NCBI GenBank assembly: GCA_047619225.1
Contig: JBLHJX010000003.1
Span: 1 to 64,000 of the forward strand
Reading direction: 5' to 3'
DNA from: JABIFK01 sp047619225
GTDB lineage: Bacteria > Latescibacterota > UBA2968
DNA length: 64,000 bases
The notes below the pieces were generated by a model that was not told where the DNA came from, did not search any database, and saw only the letters and a program-made list of their open reading frames with translations. The position numbers and the translations under genes were made by a program. Positions 16,714 through 25,309 of this stretch are shown in pieces (the stretch's first letter is position 1; each line of letters begins with the position of its first letter).

Positions 16714-18143
16714 TGTTTTCGGGTGATCAGGTGATTCCAAAAGCTGATTTGTTGGATGCGCTTCCGCCCGAATGGCCGGAGGATATATCTGCAGAGTTGC
16801 AGGCGCGCATTCAAACACGCCGTCGCAAGTTGGTGGTTTTAGATGATGATCCGACAGGTGCTCAGGCGTTGCACAGTGCGCCGGTGCTCACGCGTTGGAC
16901 GGCAGATGTATTGCGGTCTGCATTGTTAAATGATGCGGCACTGTTTTTTATTGTGAGCAATACGCGCAGCCTGCCACAAGGTGAAGCGGTTGCGGTGACA
17001 CGTGAGATTGTGACGGCTGTGGCAGAAGTGGCAGATGCGTGTGGTGTGGGTTTTGATGTGTTGGTGCGGGGAGACTCTACATTGCGTGGGCATTATCCAC
17101 ACGAACTCAATGTGGTTCGCGAGGTTTTAGGCGAGCGCGGGCAACATTTTGATGGGGTGGTTTTGTGCCCGTTTTTCTTAGAAGGTGGACGACTAACAGC
17201 TTTTGATGTGCAGTGGGTAGCCGATGGTGAGCTGTTGGTTCCGGCAGGGCAGACCGAATATGCACGAGACCGTACGTTTGGATATACACATTCCAATCTT
17301 CGCGATTGGGTGGCAGAGAAAACGGGTGGAGGTGTTTCGCGGGACGATGTTGTATCAGTGTCTCTGGATGTGATTCGCAAACAAGGCTCTGAAGGTGTTA
17401 GTGATGTGTTGATAAACGTGAATGAGGGGCAGCCTGTTGTTGTGAATGCGGTGAGTTATCGGGATATGGAAGTGTTTGTTACTGGTTTGTTGGATGCCGA
17501 AGATGCGGGTAAGCGTTTTATGTTTCGCACGGCAGCGTCTTTTTTAAAGGTGCGAAGTGGCACGGCCGAGCGTGGTTTGTTGCGAGGTAATGATTTTGGT
17601 GTGTTGGACGGGTGTGGCGGATTGGTGATTGTGGGTTCCTATATCCAAAAGAGCACGGCGCAATTGAATGCAGCATTGGCTGTTGCGGGTGTGGTAAGTG
17701 TCGAGTTGCAGGTTGCGCGGGTTTTGAATTTGGAAGATCGGGCAGATGAAATTGCACGCGTGAGAAGTGGTGTGGAACAAGCGCTTGAATCGGATCAAAA
17801 TGTGATTGTTTTTACGAGCCGCACGCAAGACTTGGTAGGTGATTTGGATGCGGGGAAACTGATTGGTTCTGCGTTGGTAGAGGTTGTCCGCCAATTGTCG
17901 GTGCGGCCTCAGTATGTTATTGTGAAGGGTGGTAATACGGCTATCTCGGTTGTGCGGGATGGGTTGCAGACAGAGCAAGCTTGGGCATTGGGGCAAATTT
18001 TGCCGGGCGTGCCTGTGTGGCAATTGGGTGAGGAGAGCCGCTTGCCCAACGCGCCGTGTGTGGTTTTTCCGGGCAATGTGGGGCAGGAAAACAGTTTGGC
18101 TGAGACGATTTCAATTTTACGGGAGGCACGGGATGGCATATAA
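16713..18143 (+). CDS. DUF1537 (four-carbon acid sugar kinase family) kinase A
   Basis: The protein has 476 residues. The N-terminal substrate-binding domain carries LDDDPTGAQALHS and LVRGDSTLRGHYP; the C-terminal nucleotide domain carries VIVKGGNTAISVV and the NVGQENSL segment. The family phosphorylates acid sugars such as four-carbon acids and 3-oxo-isoapionate. The start overlaps the preceding stop (TGATG), indicating coupling. It differs clearly from kinase B (22365-23738), so this operon carries two paralogues, perhaps for two acid-sugar substrates. Confidence 0.75.
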   Translation: MFSGDQVIPKADLLDALPPEWPEDISAELQARIQTRRRKLVVLDDDPTGAQALHSAPVLTRWTADVLRSALLNDAALFFIVSNTRSLPQGEAVAVTREIVTAVAEVADACGVGFDVLVRGDSTLRGHYPHELNVVREVLGERGQHFDGVVLCPFFLEGGRLTAFDVQWVADGELLVPAGQTEYARDRTFGYTHSNLRDWVAEKTGGGVSRDDVVSVSLDVIRKQGSEGVSDVLINVNEGQPVVVNAVSYRDMEVFVTGLLDAEDAGKRFMFRTAASFLKVRSGTAERGLLRGNDFGVLDGCGGLVIVGSYIQKSTAQLNAALAVAGVVSVELQVARVLNLEDRADEIARVRSGVEQALESDQNVIVFTSRTQDLVGDLDAGKLIGSALVEVVRQLSVRPQYVIVKGGNTAISVVRDGLQTEQAWALGQILPGVPVWQLGEESRLPNAPCVVFPGNVGQENSLAETISILREARDGI

Positions 18144-18966
18144 AACACATTCGATAAGCTACGAATTGCTGAATCAAAAAGGACACGAACCTGGGCCCGG
18201 TCGTGAAATTGAGGTGCATGCCTCGATTGAAGAACTTGAACAATTGGGCCATGAAGGTTATTTGGTTAGAGAAGAATTGTTCCAAGGTGAGGCCTTGGGC
18301 AAGTTACAAGATGCTTTGGATCGTTTAGAAGAAAACGAAAGTGCGCGATTTAAGGAGAACCCATCACAAGAGCGATCTTGGGGAAACATTCCCCGTCATT
18401 TGATGGACAAAGATTCCGTGTTCTTGGATCTGTTAAAGTTTCAACCGGTTTTGTCTGTGGCACGCGCGATGATGGGACCTTTGGTGCGTTTGCGCGGGTT
18501 GAGCGCACGCATCAGTTATCCGGGGCCCGTGCGACACGAGACACCTTGGCATCAGCATTTGCGTGTGGTGTCCAACCCTTTGCCGCCGTGGTTTTCTCGT
18601 CCACACGGATTGGACGCGTTGATTTATCTGGATGATTTAAATGAAAAGACGGGCGCTGTTGCCATTGTACCTCAGTCTCATAATTGGTTGGACAGAGAAC
18701 CGTCCGGTACTTATGAACGTGTTGAGGGCGAACTGGAAGTGTGCGTAAAGGCTGGCGGCGTTGTGATGATCCATTCAAATCTTTGGCATCGAGGTTTGCC
18801 CACACTGGGTGCCAAACGCCGCATGCTCATTTTAAGCTTTACGCCCACGTGGTTGCGTCGCTCACCTCATGGCGGTGCACCACCTGAGAATGGTTTAACC
18901 CAAGCGGTCTTAGATGGTAATGATGAAGAAGCTCGGATTTTATTGGGCAAGGGTGGATATACATAG
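18133..18966 (+). CDS. Phytanoyl-CoA dioxygenase (PhyH)-like protein with altered metal motif
   Basis: The protein has 277 residues with the double-stranded beta-helix order of Fe(II)/2-oxoglutarate oxygenases: WHQH at H140-Q-H142, the distal histidine H219 in HSNLWHRG, and R229/R230 for 2-oxoglutarate. The usual first motif is H-x-D; here the carboxylate position is His (H142). The protein may therefore bind metal differently or have lost oxygenase activity. The ATG overlaps the kinase A stop by 11 bp and GGGAGG lies upstream. It may oxidise a sugar or ether intermediate, but no substrate can be named. Confidence 0.7.
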   Translation: MAYKTHSISYELLNQKGHEPGPGREIEVHASIEELEQLGHEGYLVREELFQGEALGKLQDALDRLEENESARFKENPSQERSWGNIPRHLMDKDSVFLDLLKFQPVLSVARAMMGPLVRLRGLSARISYPGPVRHETPWHQHLRVVSNPLPPWFSRPHGLDALIYLDDLNEKTGAVAIVPQSHNWLDREPSGTYERVEGELEVCVKAGGVVMIHSNLWHRGLPTLGAKRRMLILSFTPTWLRRSPHGGAPPENGLTQAVLDGNDEEARILLGKGGYT

Positions 18967-19044
18967 GCAAGTTTTTTTATTCAAATGCCCATCATAGAAG
19001 TAGGATTCCCAAGTCATATTATCAATAAGCAAAAGGAGCAGTTC

Positions 19045-21222
19045 ATGTCTGAGCGAATAGAAACAGGTGGTTTAAAAATTGATGCTGAATTATACACTTT
19101 GGTGACGGATGAAATTGTTCCTGGCACAGGCGTAGATGTGGATGCTTTGTGGGAAGGGTTTGGCAAGATTGTTTCAGATTTGGCACCCAAGAATCGTGCA
19201 TTGTTAGAAAAACGGGATGCGATTCAAGCGCAGATTGATGCTTGGCATGCAGAACGCAAAGGGCAAGGTCTTGACGCGGTGGCCTATAAAGCATTTTTGC
19301 AAGAGATTGGATATTTGCAGCCTGAAGGGGATCACTTTCAAGTGCTCACAACAAATGTCGATCCCGAAGTTGCGAAGGTGGCTGGGCCACAGTTGGTGGT
19401 GCCCGTAGACAATGCGCGATATTGTTTGAACGCGGCCAACGCACGTTGGGGCAGTCTGTACGATGCGTTTTATGGCACCGATGTGATTGCTGAAACAGGT
19501 GGTGCTGAAAAAACGGGTGGCTACAATCCCGTGCGAGGTGAAAAAGTGGTTGCGAAAGCACAGGCTTTCTTGGATGAAACAGTGCCTCTGATAAGCGGAT
19601 CTTACGCAACTGCGACGGGATTTTCACTTGGTGAGGTGGGTGGAAAGAAGGTGTTGATTGTGACTGTGGATGGTGAAAGCACGGGATTGCAATCGCCAGA
19701 TCAGTTTGTGGGTTATGTAGAAAAATATGGTGGGTTGATGACTGTGTTGCTTCAGAACAATGGATTGCACATCGAAATTCATATTGATGTCAATCATCCC
19801 ATTGGCAAAACACATCCGGCAGGGGTGAAGGATGTTGTGTTGGAGTCTGCGATTACGACCATTCAAGATTGTGAAGATTCTGTGTCGGCGGTTGATGCCG
19901 AAGATAAGGTGCGGGTGTATCGCAATTGGTGTGGTTTGATGAAGGGTACGTTGGTAACAACGTTTCAAAAAGGGGATGAGACGGTGAGGCGGAGGTTGAA
20001 TCCAGATCGGCAGTATTCGGGTGTGGATGGAGAACCCGTCACATTGCCAGGGCGCAGTGTTTTGCTGGTGCGCAATGTGGGCATGCATATGTATACCGAT
20101 GCAGTGGTCACGGCTGATGGTGAAGATATTCCCGAAGGTTTTTTAGACGCGCTGGTGACTTCTTTGGCTGCGATTCACGATTTAAAGGGCAATGGCGAGT
20201 TCAAAAACAGCCGATCTGGCAGTGTGTATATTGTGAAGCCGAAGATGCATGGGGCAGACGAAGTGGCGGCCACGGTGGAATTGTTTGACCGAGTGGAGGA
20301 AGTTTTGGGGCTGGAAAAGAATACGTTGAAAATTGGCATTATGGACGAAGAACGTCGCACAACTGTAAATTTGAAACGCGCTGTATGGGAGGCCCGCGAA
20401 CGGTTGATTTTTATCAATACGGGATTTTTAGATCGCACGGGTGATGAGATGCATACCAGTATGGAAGCGGGTGCGATGTTGCCCAAGGCTGAGATTAAGG
20501 AACAACCTTGGTTGGGTGCTTATGAAGATTGGAATGTGGATATTGGCATTGAGACTGGTTTGATTGGAAAAGGGCAAATTGGCAAAGGGATGTGGGCCAT
20601 GCCCGATCAGATGAAAGCCATGATTGATTCTAAGATGGGACACCCCAAAGCAGGGGCCAGCACAGCTTGGGTGCCCTCTCCAACGGCAGCAACGCTTCAT
20701 GCGATTCACTATCATCAGGTGAATGTGGCAGATCGGCAAGACGAATTGGCCAAGCGGGAACGGGCAAGTTTAGACGCTATTTTGACGCCACCTTTATTAG
20801 ATCGTGCGTTGACGGTCGAGGCCATTCAACGCGAGTTGGATAACAATGCCCAAGGCATTTTGGGGTATGTGGTACGTTGGATCGATCAGGGCATTGGGTG
20901 TTCTAAGGTGCCCGATATGAACGATGTAGGCTTAATGGAAGACCGCGCCACGTTGCGCATTTCAAGTCAACACATAGCCAATTGGCTGCATCAAGGCATT
21001 GTGAGTGCCGAACTGGTGCGTGCCACACTTAAGAAGATGGCAGCAGTGGTTGATCGTCAAAATGCTGGAGATGCGCTTTACAAAAATATGGCGCCAAACT
21101 TTGACGCCAGCATCGCGTTTCAGGCGGCATTGGATTTGGTGTTTAAAGGGCGTGATGTGGCAAATGGGTATACTGAACCTGTGTTGCATGCGCGTCGCCG
21201 TGAAGCAAAAGCATCTTCTTAA
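19045..21222 (+). CDS. glcB: Malate synthase G
   Basis: Condenses glyoxylate with acetyl-CoA to malate in the cytoplasm. The 725 residues match the G isoform (about 720), with the long N-terminal clasp and family segments ARWGSLYDAFYGTD, LHIEIHIDVNHPIG, NSRSGSVYIVKPKMHG, GIMDEERRTTVNLK and TAWVPSPTAATLHA. I chose ATG 19045, preceded by AAAAGGAG; 20 further in-frame codons upstream lack a site. Its presence within an apionate pathway operon suggests glycolate or glyoxylate is a pathway product. No isocitrate lyase is seen. Confidence 0.93.
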   Translation: MSERIETGGLKIDAELYTLVTDEIVPGTGVDVDALWEGFGKIVSDLAPKNRALLEKRDAIQAQIDAWHAERKGQGLDAVAYKAFLQEIGYLQPEGDHFQVLTTNVDPEVAKVAGPQLVVPVDNARYCLNAANARWGSLYDAFYGTDVIAETGGAEKTGGYNPVRGEKVVAKAQAFLDETVPLISGSYATATGFSLGEVGGKKVLIVTVDGESTGLQSPDQFVGYVEKYGGLMTVLLQNNGLHIEIHIDVNHPIGKTHPAGVKDVVLESAITTIQDCEDSVSAVDAEDKVRVYRNWCGLMKGTLVTTFQKGDETVRRRLNPDRQYSGVDGEPVTLPGRSVLLVRNVGMHMYTDAVVTADGEDIPEGFLDALVTSLAAIHDLKGNGEFKNSRSGSVYIVKPKMHGADEVAATVELFDRVEEVLGLEKNTLKIGIMDEERRTTVNLKRAVWEARERLIFINTGFLDRTGDEMHTSMEAGAMLPKAEIKEQPWLGAYEDWNVDIGIETGLIGKGQIGKGMWAMPDQMKAMIDSKMGHPKAGASTAWVPSPTAATLHAIHYHQVNVADRQDELAKRERASLDAILTPPLLDRALTVEAIQRELDNNAQGILGYVVRWIDQGIGCSKVPDMNDVGLMEDRATLRISSQHIANWLHQGIVSAELVRATLKKMAAVVDRQNAGDALYKNMAPNFDASIAFQAALDLVFKGRDVANGYTEPVLHARRREAKASS

Positions 21223-21232
21223 GGAGCGTTAT

Positions 21233-22354
21233 ATGTCCAGTGCACCGAAACCTGAAATGATCGCTCAGTGGCGACATCACCTGCAAGACGAAGCCGATGC
21301 CGCTTTTCTGTATCGACGATTATCAGACCATGAACCCAATCAAAAAAAGAAGGATCTGTATTGGCGTATGTCAGATGTCGAAGATCGACATACAGAAGCC
21401 TGGCGGCAGGTGTTTAAAGAATATGACATTCCATTTAAAGAACCGCGCCCATCTCTGAAGTCGCGTTTCTTGGCTTGGGTAGGCTCTCATTTTGGTGCTG
21501 AGGTCTTGCTGTCATTCTTGTTGAGAGAAGAAGGTAAAGAGGTGAAGTCTTATCTCGAGCTGTATCAAAACAGTGAACCTGGAAGATCTAAAGAGACGGC
21601 GTTACGGTTGGCCAAGGAGTCTGCAGGCCATGCCGAAACATTGTCGGGCATTGCTGATATTGAAGGCGAGCCTTGGCATAATGCCGATTCAGGTGGTTTT
21701 GTGCGCAATGTGGTTTATGGATTTAATGATGGGTTGACTGCAAACTTTGGGTTGGTGGCTGGTGTTATTGGCGCAGCTGTTGAGCCACATATGATTTTGG
21801 TAACAGGCGTGGCTGGTACAATTGCCGATGCGTTGTCTATGGGGTCTTCGGGGTATTTGGCTGCCAAGAGTGAGCAAGAAGTTTATACCTATGAGATTGA
21901 AATGGAGCGCACAGAAATTCAGTTGATGCCCGAATTGGAGACCGAAGAATTAGCACTGATTTATCAAGCCCGTGGTATTGATCGTGAGCAGGCTGAGGAA
22001 CTTGCCCAAGATGTGATGTCTGATCCTGAGCGCGCTTTGGAAGAGAAGGTGCGTGAAGAGTTGAAGATTGGTGAACCTCATGCCACGCCTATGCAAGAAG
22101 CTTGGATAACGGGTTCGGCAACAGCCGTAGGTGCATTCATTCCTGTTGTGCCTTTTTTGCTGATGTCGGGGGCAACTGCCATGTGGACTTCATTTGCCAT
22201 TTCGATGTTGTCGCATTTTGCAGTGGGTGCGGCGCGTAGTTTGTTTACTGGGCGGAGTATTTTTCGCAGCGGGGGCGATATGTTGGTTGTTGGGTTTGGG
22301 GTTGCTTTGGGTGGTTATTTGGTGGGTGATTTGATGGTTCGCTGGTTGATGTAG
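21233..22354 (+). CDS. Erythrin-VIT1-type iron transporter (MbfA-like)
   Basis: The protein has 373 residues. Residues about 5-150 form a ferritin-like (erythrin) domain with Glu and His pairs (DEADAAFLYRRL, DVEDRHTEAWRQ, ESAGHAETLSGI). Residues about 160-373 are a VIT1/CCC1 membrane domain (VVYGFNDGLTANFGLVAGV, ALSMGSSGYLAAKSEQE) with five hydrophobic segments. The family exports or sequesters Fe2+ (and Mn2+) across the membrane. ATG 21233 follows AAGGAG and starts 10 bp after glcB. An iron protein among sugar genes could support an iron-dependent enzyme in the operon, or be a hitch-hiker. Confidence 0.82.
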   Translation: MSSAPKPEMIAQWRHHLQDEADAAFLYRRLSDHEPNQKKKDLYWRMSDVEDRHTEAWRQVFKEYDIPFKEPRPSLKSRFLAWVGSHFGAEVLLSFLLREEGKEVKSYLELYQNSEPGRSKETALRLAKESAGHAETLSGIADIEGEPWHNADSGGFVRNVVYGFNDGLTANFGLVAGVIGAAVEPHMILVTGVAGTIADALSMGSSGYLAAKSEQEVYTYEIEMERTEIQLMPELETEELALIYQARGIDREQAEELAQDVMSDPERALEEKVREELKIGEPHATPMQEAWITGSATAVGAFIPVVPFLLMSGATAMWTSFAISMLSHFAVGAARSLFTGRSIFRSGGDMLVVGFGVALGGYLVGDLMVRWLM

Positions 22355-22364
22355 GGGATTGTGG

Positions 22365-23738
22365 ATGTCTGGTCTGATTTTAAGTTATTATGGCGATGAT
22401 TTTACGGGTTCAACCGATGTGATGGAGTCGCTGTCCTTTGCAGGGGTGAAGACGGTGTTGTTTATGGCACCGCCAGCGCCTGAGCAGATCGCACGATTTC
22501 CCGGTGTGAAAGCAGTGGGTGTTGCTGGGCGCACACGGTCGATGGCTCCTGATGATATGGTGCATGAGTTACGCCCTGTTTATGAAGCATTCAAGGGGTT
22601 GAACACTCCGATTGTACATTACAAAACGTGTTCAACATTTGATTCGGCACCCGATGTGGGCAGCATTGGACAGGCGATTGATTTGGGACACGACGTGTTT
22701 GGATGTCCCTTTGTGCCGCTTGTTGTGGGTGCACCGGTTCTGAATCGGTATTGCGCGTTTGGCAATCTGTTTGCCCGGTCGGGATTAGAAAGTGACTTGT
22801 TTCGCTTAGATCGCCATCCTACGATGAAACAGCATCCGATCACACCGATGACGGAGGCCGATTTGCGGCTGCATTTGGCCAAACAAACCGATAAGGCTAT
22901 TGGATTGCTGGATCTTTTGGCGTTGGGGTTGGATGATGAGGGTTTGGATCGGGCGTTTGATTCGGTGATGGATGCAAGACCCGATGTTGTGTTGTTTGAT
23001 ACGGTGTATGATGTGCATTTGCCAAAGATTGGGCGTCTAATTTGGCAACACGCACAAGCGGGCGCGTTGTTTGTTGCGGGGTCTTCGGGTGCTGAGTATG
23101 CATTGGTTGCCCATTGGCGCGATGTGGGCCTCATTCCTGAAGCACCTGTAATTCCAACTGTGGATAGGGTCGATCAAATTGTGATTGTTTCTGGCAGTTG
23201 TTCGCCTGTGACGGCCAATCAAATTGATTATGCCGTTCAGAACGGATTTGTTGAGGTTGCACTTGATCCCGTTTCTTTTGCAGATGAATCTATGGTAGAG
23301 GGTGCGATTTCTGCAGGGATTAAAGCGGGTTTAGAAGCCTTAGCAAGTGGGGGGAGTGTGATTTTACACACGGGACGGGGGCCGAATGACCCGCGTATTG
23401 CAAAGACGACGGACTATTTGAAGGCGCAAGGGTATAGCGATTTGGACATCAAGCTGAGAAGTGGTGAGGTATTTGGTACGGCATTGGGGCGTATTTTGAA
23501 GGGCATTTTGGCACAATCTAATTTGAAGCGTGCGGCAACAGCAGGAGGCGATACGTCGTATTATGTGGCAAAGGCCTTGGGCATTGAGGCATTGGAGGTG
23601 GTTGCGCCCACAGCACCCGGATCGCCTATGTGTCGGATTTATGGGGTGGATTTGGATGGTGTGGAGATGACGTTTAAAGGTGGGCAGGTAGGTAAAGTGG
23701 ATTTTTTCGTTACTGTGAAGACGGGACAGTTTTCATAA
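22365..23738 (+). CDS. oiaK: DUF1537 kinase B, 3-oxo-isoapionate kinase-like
   Basis: The protein has 457 residues with YYGDDFTGSTDVMESL at the N-terminus, VHYKTCSTFDSAP, VVGAPVLNRYCAFGNLFAR, the nucleotide-domain loop VSGSCSPVTANQI and TAGGDTSYYVAKAL. This subtype matches the acid-sugar kinases that phosphorylate 3-oxo-isoapionate before the RuBisCO-like step. ATG 22365 follows AGGGGA. The next gene, an apionate-oxidoisomerase-like protein, supplies its likely substrate. Distinguishing it from related tetronate or threonate kinases needs phylogeny. Confidence 0.7.
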   Translation: MSGLILSYYGDDFTGSTDVMESLSFAGVKTVLFMAPPAPEQIARFPGVKAVGVAGRTRSMAPDDMVHELRPVYEAFKGLNTPIVHYKTCSTFDSAPDVGSIGQAIDLGHDVFGCPFVPLVVGAPVLNRYCAFGNLFARSGLESDLFRLDRHPTMKQHPITPMTEADLRLHLAKQTDKAIGLLDLLALGLDDEGLDRAFDSVMDARPDVVLFDTVYDVHLPKIGRLIWQHAQAGALFVAGSSGAEYALVAHWRDVGLIPEAPVIPTVDRVDQIVIVSGSCSPVTANQIDYAVQNGFVEVALDPVSFADESMVEGAISAGIKAGLEALASGGSVILHTGRGPNDPRIAKTTDYLKAQGYSDLDIKLRSGEVFGTALGRILKGILAQSNLKRAATAGGDTSYYVAKALGIEALEVVAPTAPGSPMCRIYGVDLDGVEMTFKGGQVGKVDFFVTVKTGQFS

Positions 23739-23753
23739 CAGAAGGAGTAGGAA

Positions 23754-24587
23754 ATGGCAATAAAGATTGCTTTGGTCGGTGCCGCAGGTAACATGGGCAC
23801 ACGGGCTTATAACGCATTGCATGTAGATTCCGATTACGAATTGTTTTGTATAGAAAGTCCGGCAGGTGTAGAAAAAATGCGTGAGCGGGGTGTTGATTGT
23901 GTGCTGTTGGAGGAAGCGGTTCAGGGGGCCGATGTGGCATTGATGACCGTGCCCGATATTTTGGTGGGCAAAGTGTCTACTTTGGTTGTGCCCCATTTAA
24001 GGCCAGGAGCCATGCTCATTGTGTTAGACCCCGCAGCACCTTACGCGGGTGAATTGCCCGTGCGAGATGATGTGAGCTACTTTGCAACACATCCGGCACA
24101 TCCGCCGGTGTTTAATGATGAAGTAGATATGGCGGCTCGGCGGGATTTTTTTGGCAGTGGTTTGGCCAAACAATCGATTGTGAATGCGTTGATCCAAGGG
24201 CCGGAAGAAGATTATGCCAAGGGTGAAGCAATTGGCAGCCGCATGTTTCAACCCATCTTACGGTCGCATCGGGTCACTTTGGAACAGATGGCGATGTTGG
24301 AACCCGCGATGTCTGAAACCATGGCGGCCACTTGCATTACGGTGATGCGTGAAGCAATGGATGAAGCCATTTCACGCGGTGTGCCTGCCGAAGCCGCACG
24401 CGACTTCATGATGGGACATATCAATATTGAGTTGGCCATTGTATTTGATGAAATTGATTGGGAGTTTTCCGACGGCGCAAAATTGGCGGTAGAAAAGGCA
24501 AAAGAGACTGTTTTTCAGGCCGATTGGAAGAAAGTTTTTGACCGGGAGAATTTGTTAGCAAGCGTAAAAGATATTGTAAAAGGTTAA
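23754..24587 (+). CDS. apnO: D-apionate oxidoisomerase-like dehydrogenase
   Basis: The protein has 277 residues. It has a Rossmann N-terminus (IALVGAAGNMGTRAYNAL), a central segment YFATHPAHPPVFNDE and a C-terminal all-helical domain of the phosphogluconate-dehydrogenase type (EQMAMLEPAMSETMAATCI). ApnO converts D-apionate to 3-oxo-isoapionate with NAD+. The GGAG before ATG 23754 lies 15 bp after kinase B. With lactonase, kinase and RuBisCO-like protein in the same operon this assignment is well supported by context. Confidence 0.75.
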   Translation: MAIKIALVGAAGNMGTRAYNALHVDSDYELFCIESPAGVEKMRERGVDCVLLEEAVQGADVALMTVPDILVGKVSTLVVPHLRPGAMLIVLDPAAPYAGELPVRDDVSYFATHPAHPPVFNDEVDMAARRDFFGSGLAKQSIVNALIQGPEEDYAKGEAIGSRMFQPILRSHRVTLEQMAMLEPAMSETMAATCITVMREAMDEAISRGVPAEAARDFMMGHINIELAIVFDEIDWEFSDGAKLAVEKAKETVFQADWKKVFDRENLLASVKDIVKG

Positions 24588-24595
24588 TATCACAT

Positions 24596-24624
24596 GGGGC
24601 ACGGTTTCTGTGCCTTTCTGTTTT
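24596..24624 (+). terminator. Intrinsic terminator after apnO
   Basis: A 7-bp stem GGCACGG/CTGTGCC (24598-24604 and 24608-24614, one G-U) with a 3-nt loop precedes TTTCTGTTTT. Because it overlaps an upstream in-frame ATG at 24594, it argues that the next gene starts at 24645. Confidence 0.65.
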
Positions 24625-24644
24625 CATACGATTGGGCTTGTTTT

Positions 24645-25298
24645 ATGCCTGCTGTTATCGACTCACCACGCGTGTTGTTAAAAGACCGTGCATATGAAGC
24701 TCTGAAAGCGTTGATCCTTCAGGAGGTTTTTCCGCCCGGATCATTTCTTTCAGAACGTCAATTGGTTGTGCGTTTGGAAATGAGCAAGACACCTATTCGT
24801 GCGGCCTTGGAACGTTTGGAGAGTGAGGGGTTGGTTTCTGTATCACCTCAGCAAGGCATTTTGGTGCGCGAAATTTCTGTGCATGAGGTGGTCGATATTT
24901 TTGATGTGCGCATTGCATTGGAGCGGTTTGCAATTCAACGGCTAGCGGGTGTGTTATCAGCAGAACAACAAGCGCAAGTAGAACAAAATTTAAGCGAACA
25001 AAAACAGGCACTTATACAAGGTGATGTACCCGTGTTTACAGAATTGGATGCAGACTTTCATATGATGCTGTGTGGTTTTTTAGGAAATCGTGAGGTGGTA
25101 CATGTGATGCGCCGGTTGCGTGATCGGCTGTATCGCATCGCGCTTCAAGTGCTGCGACACGACGTGAATCGCATTCGCACCAGTTACGAAGAACACAGAG
25201 AAATTTTCGACATGTTGGTTGCCCGTGACGGTGCGCGTGCTGCCGACTTGATTGATGCACACTTAGCTTATGGTAAGCAGGTTCTCATATCAAGATAG
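24645..25298 (+). CDS. GntR-family regulator, FadR/FCD subfamily
   Basis: The protein has 217 residues. Residues about 10-75 form a winged helix-turn-helix (LKALILQEVFPPGSFLSERQ, MSKTPIRAALERLESEGL). Residues about 85-215 are the FCD helical domain, with a likely metal or ligand site built by D/H in ELDADFHMMLCGF and the later histidines (EEHREIFDML, IDAHLAYGK). Regulators of this type repress sugar-acid operons until the inducer binds. Position at the end of the apiose island suggests it controls it, possibly through the 9442-9467 dyad. A start at 24594 is rejected because the terminator hairpin occupies it. Confidence 0.82.
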   Translation: MPAVIDSPRVLLKDRAYEALKALILQEVFPPGSFLSERQLVVRLEMSKTPIRAALERLESEGLVSVSPQQGILVREISVHEVVDIFDVRIALERFAIQRLAGVLSAEQQAQVEQNLSEQKQALIQGDVPVFTELDADFHMMLCGFLGNREVVHVMRRLRDRLYRIALQVLRHDVNRIRTSYEEHREIFDMLVARDGARAADLIDAHLAYGKQVLISR

Positions 25299-25309
25299 GG
25301 TTATAAATT

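Noticed and set aside
24594..24644. Upstream start for the GntR regulator
   Set aside because: The stretch forms a terminator hairpin and encodes residues unlike the family N-terminus.
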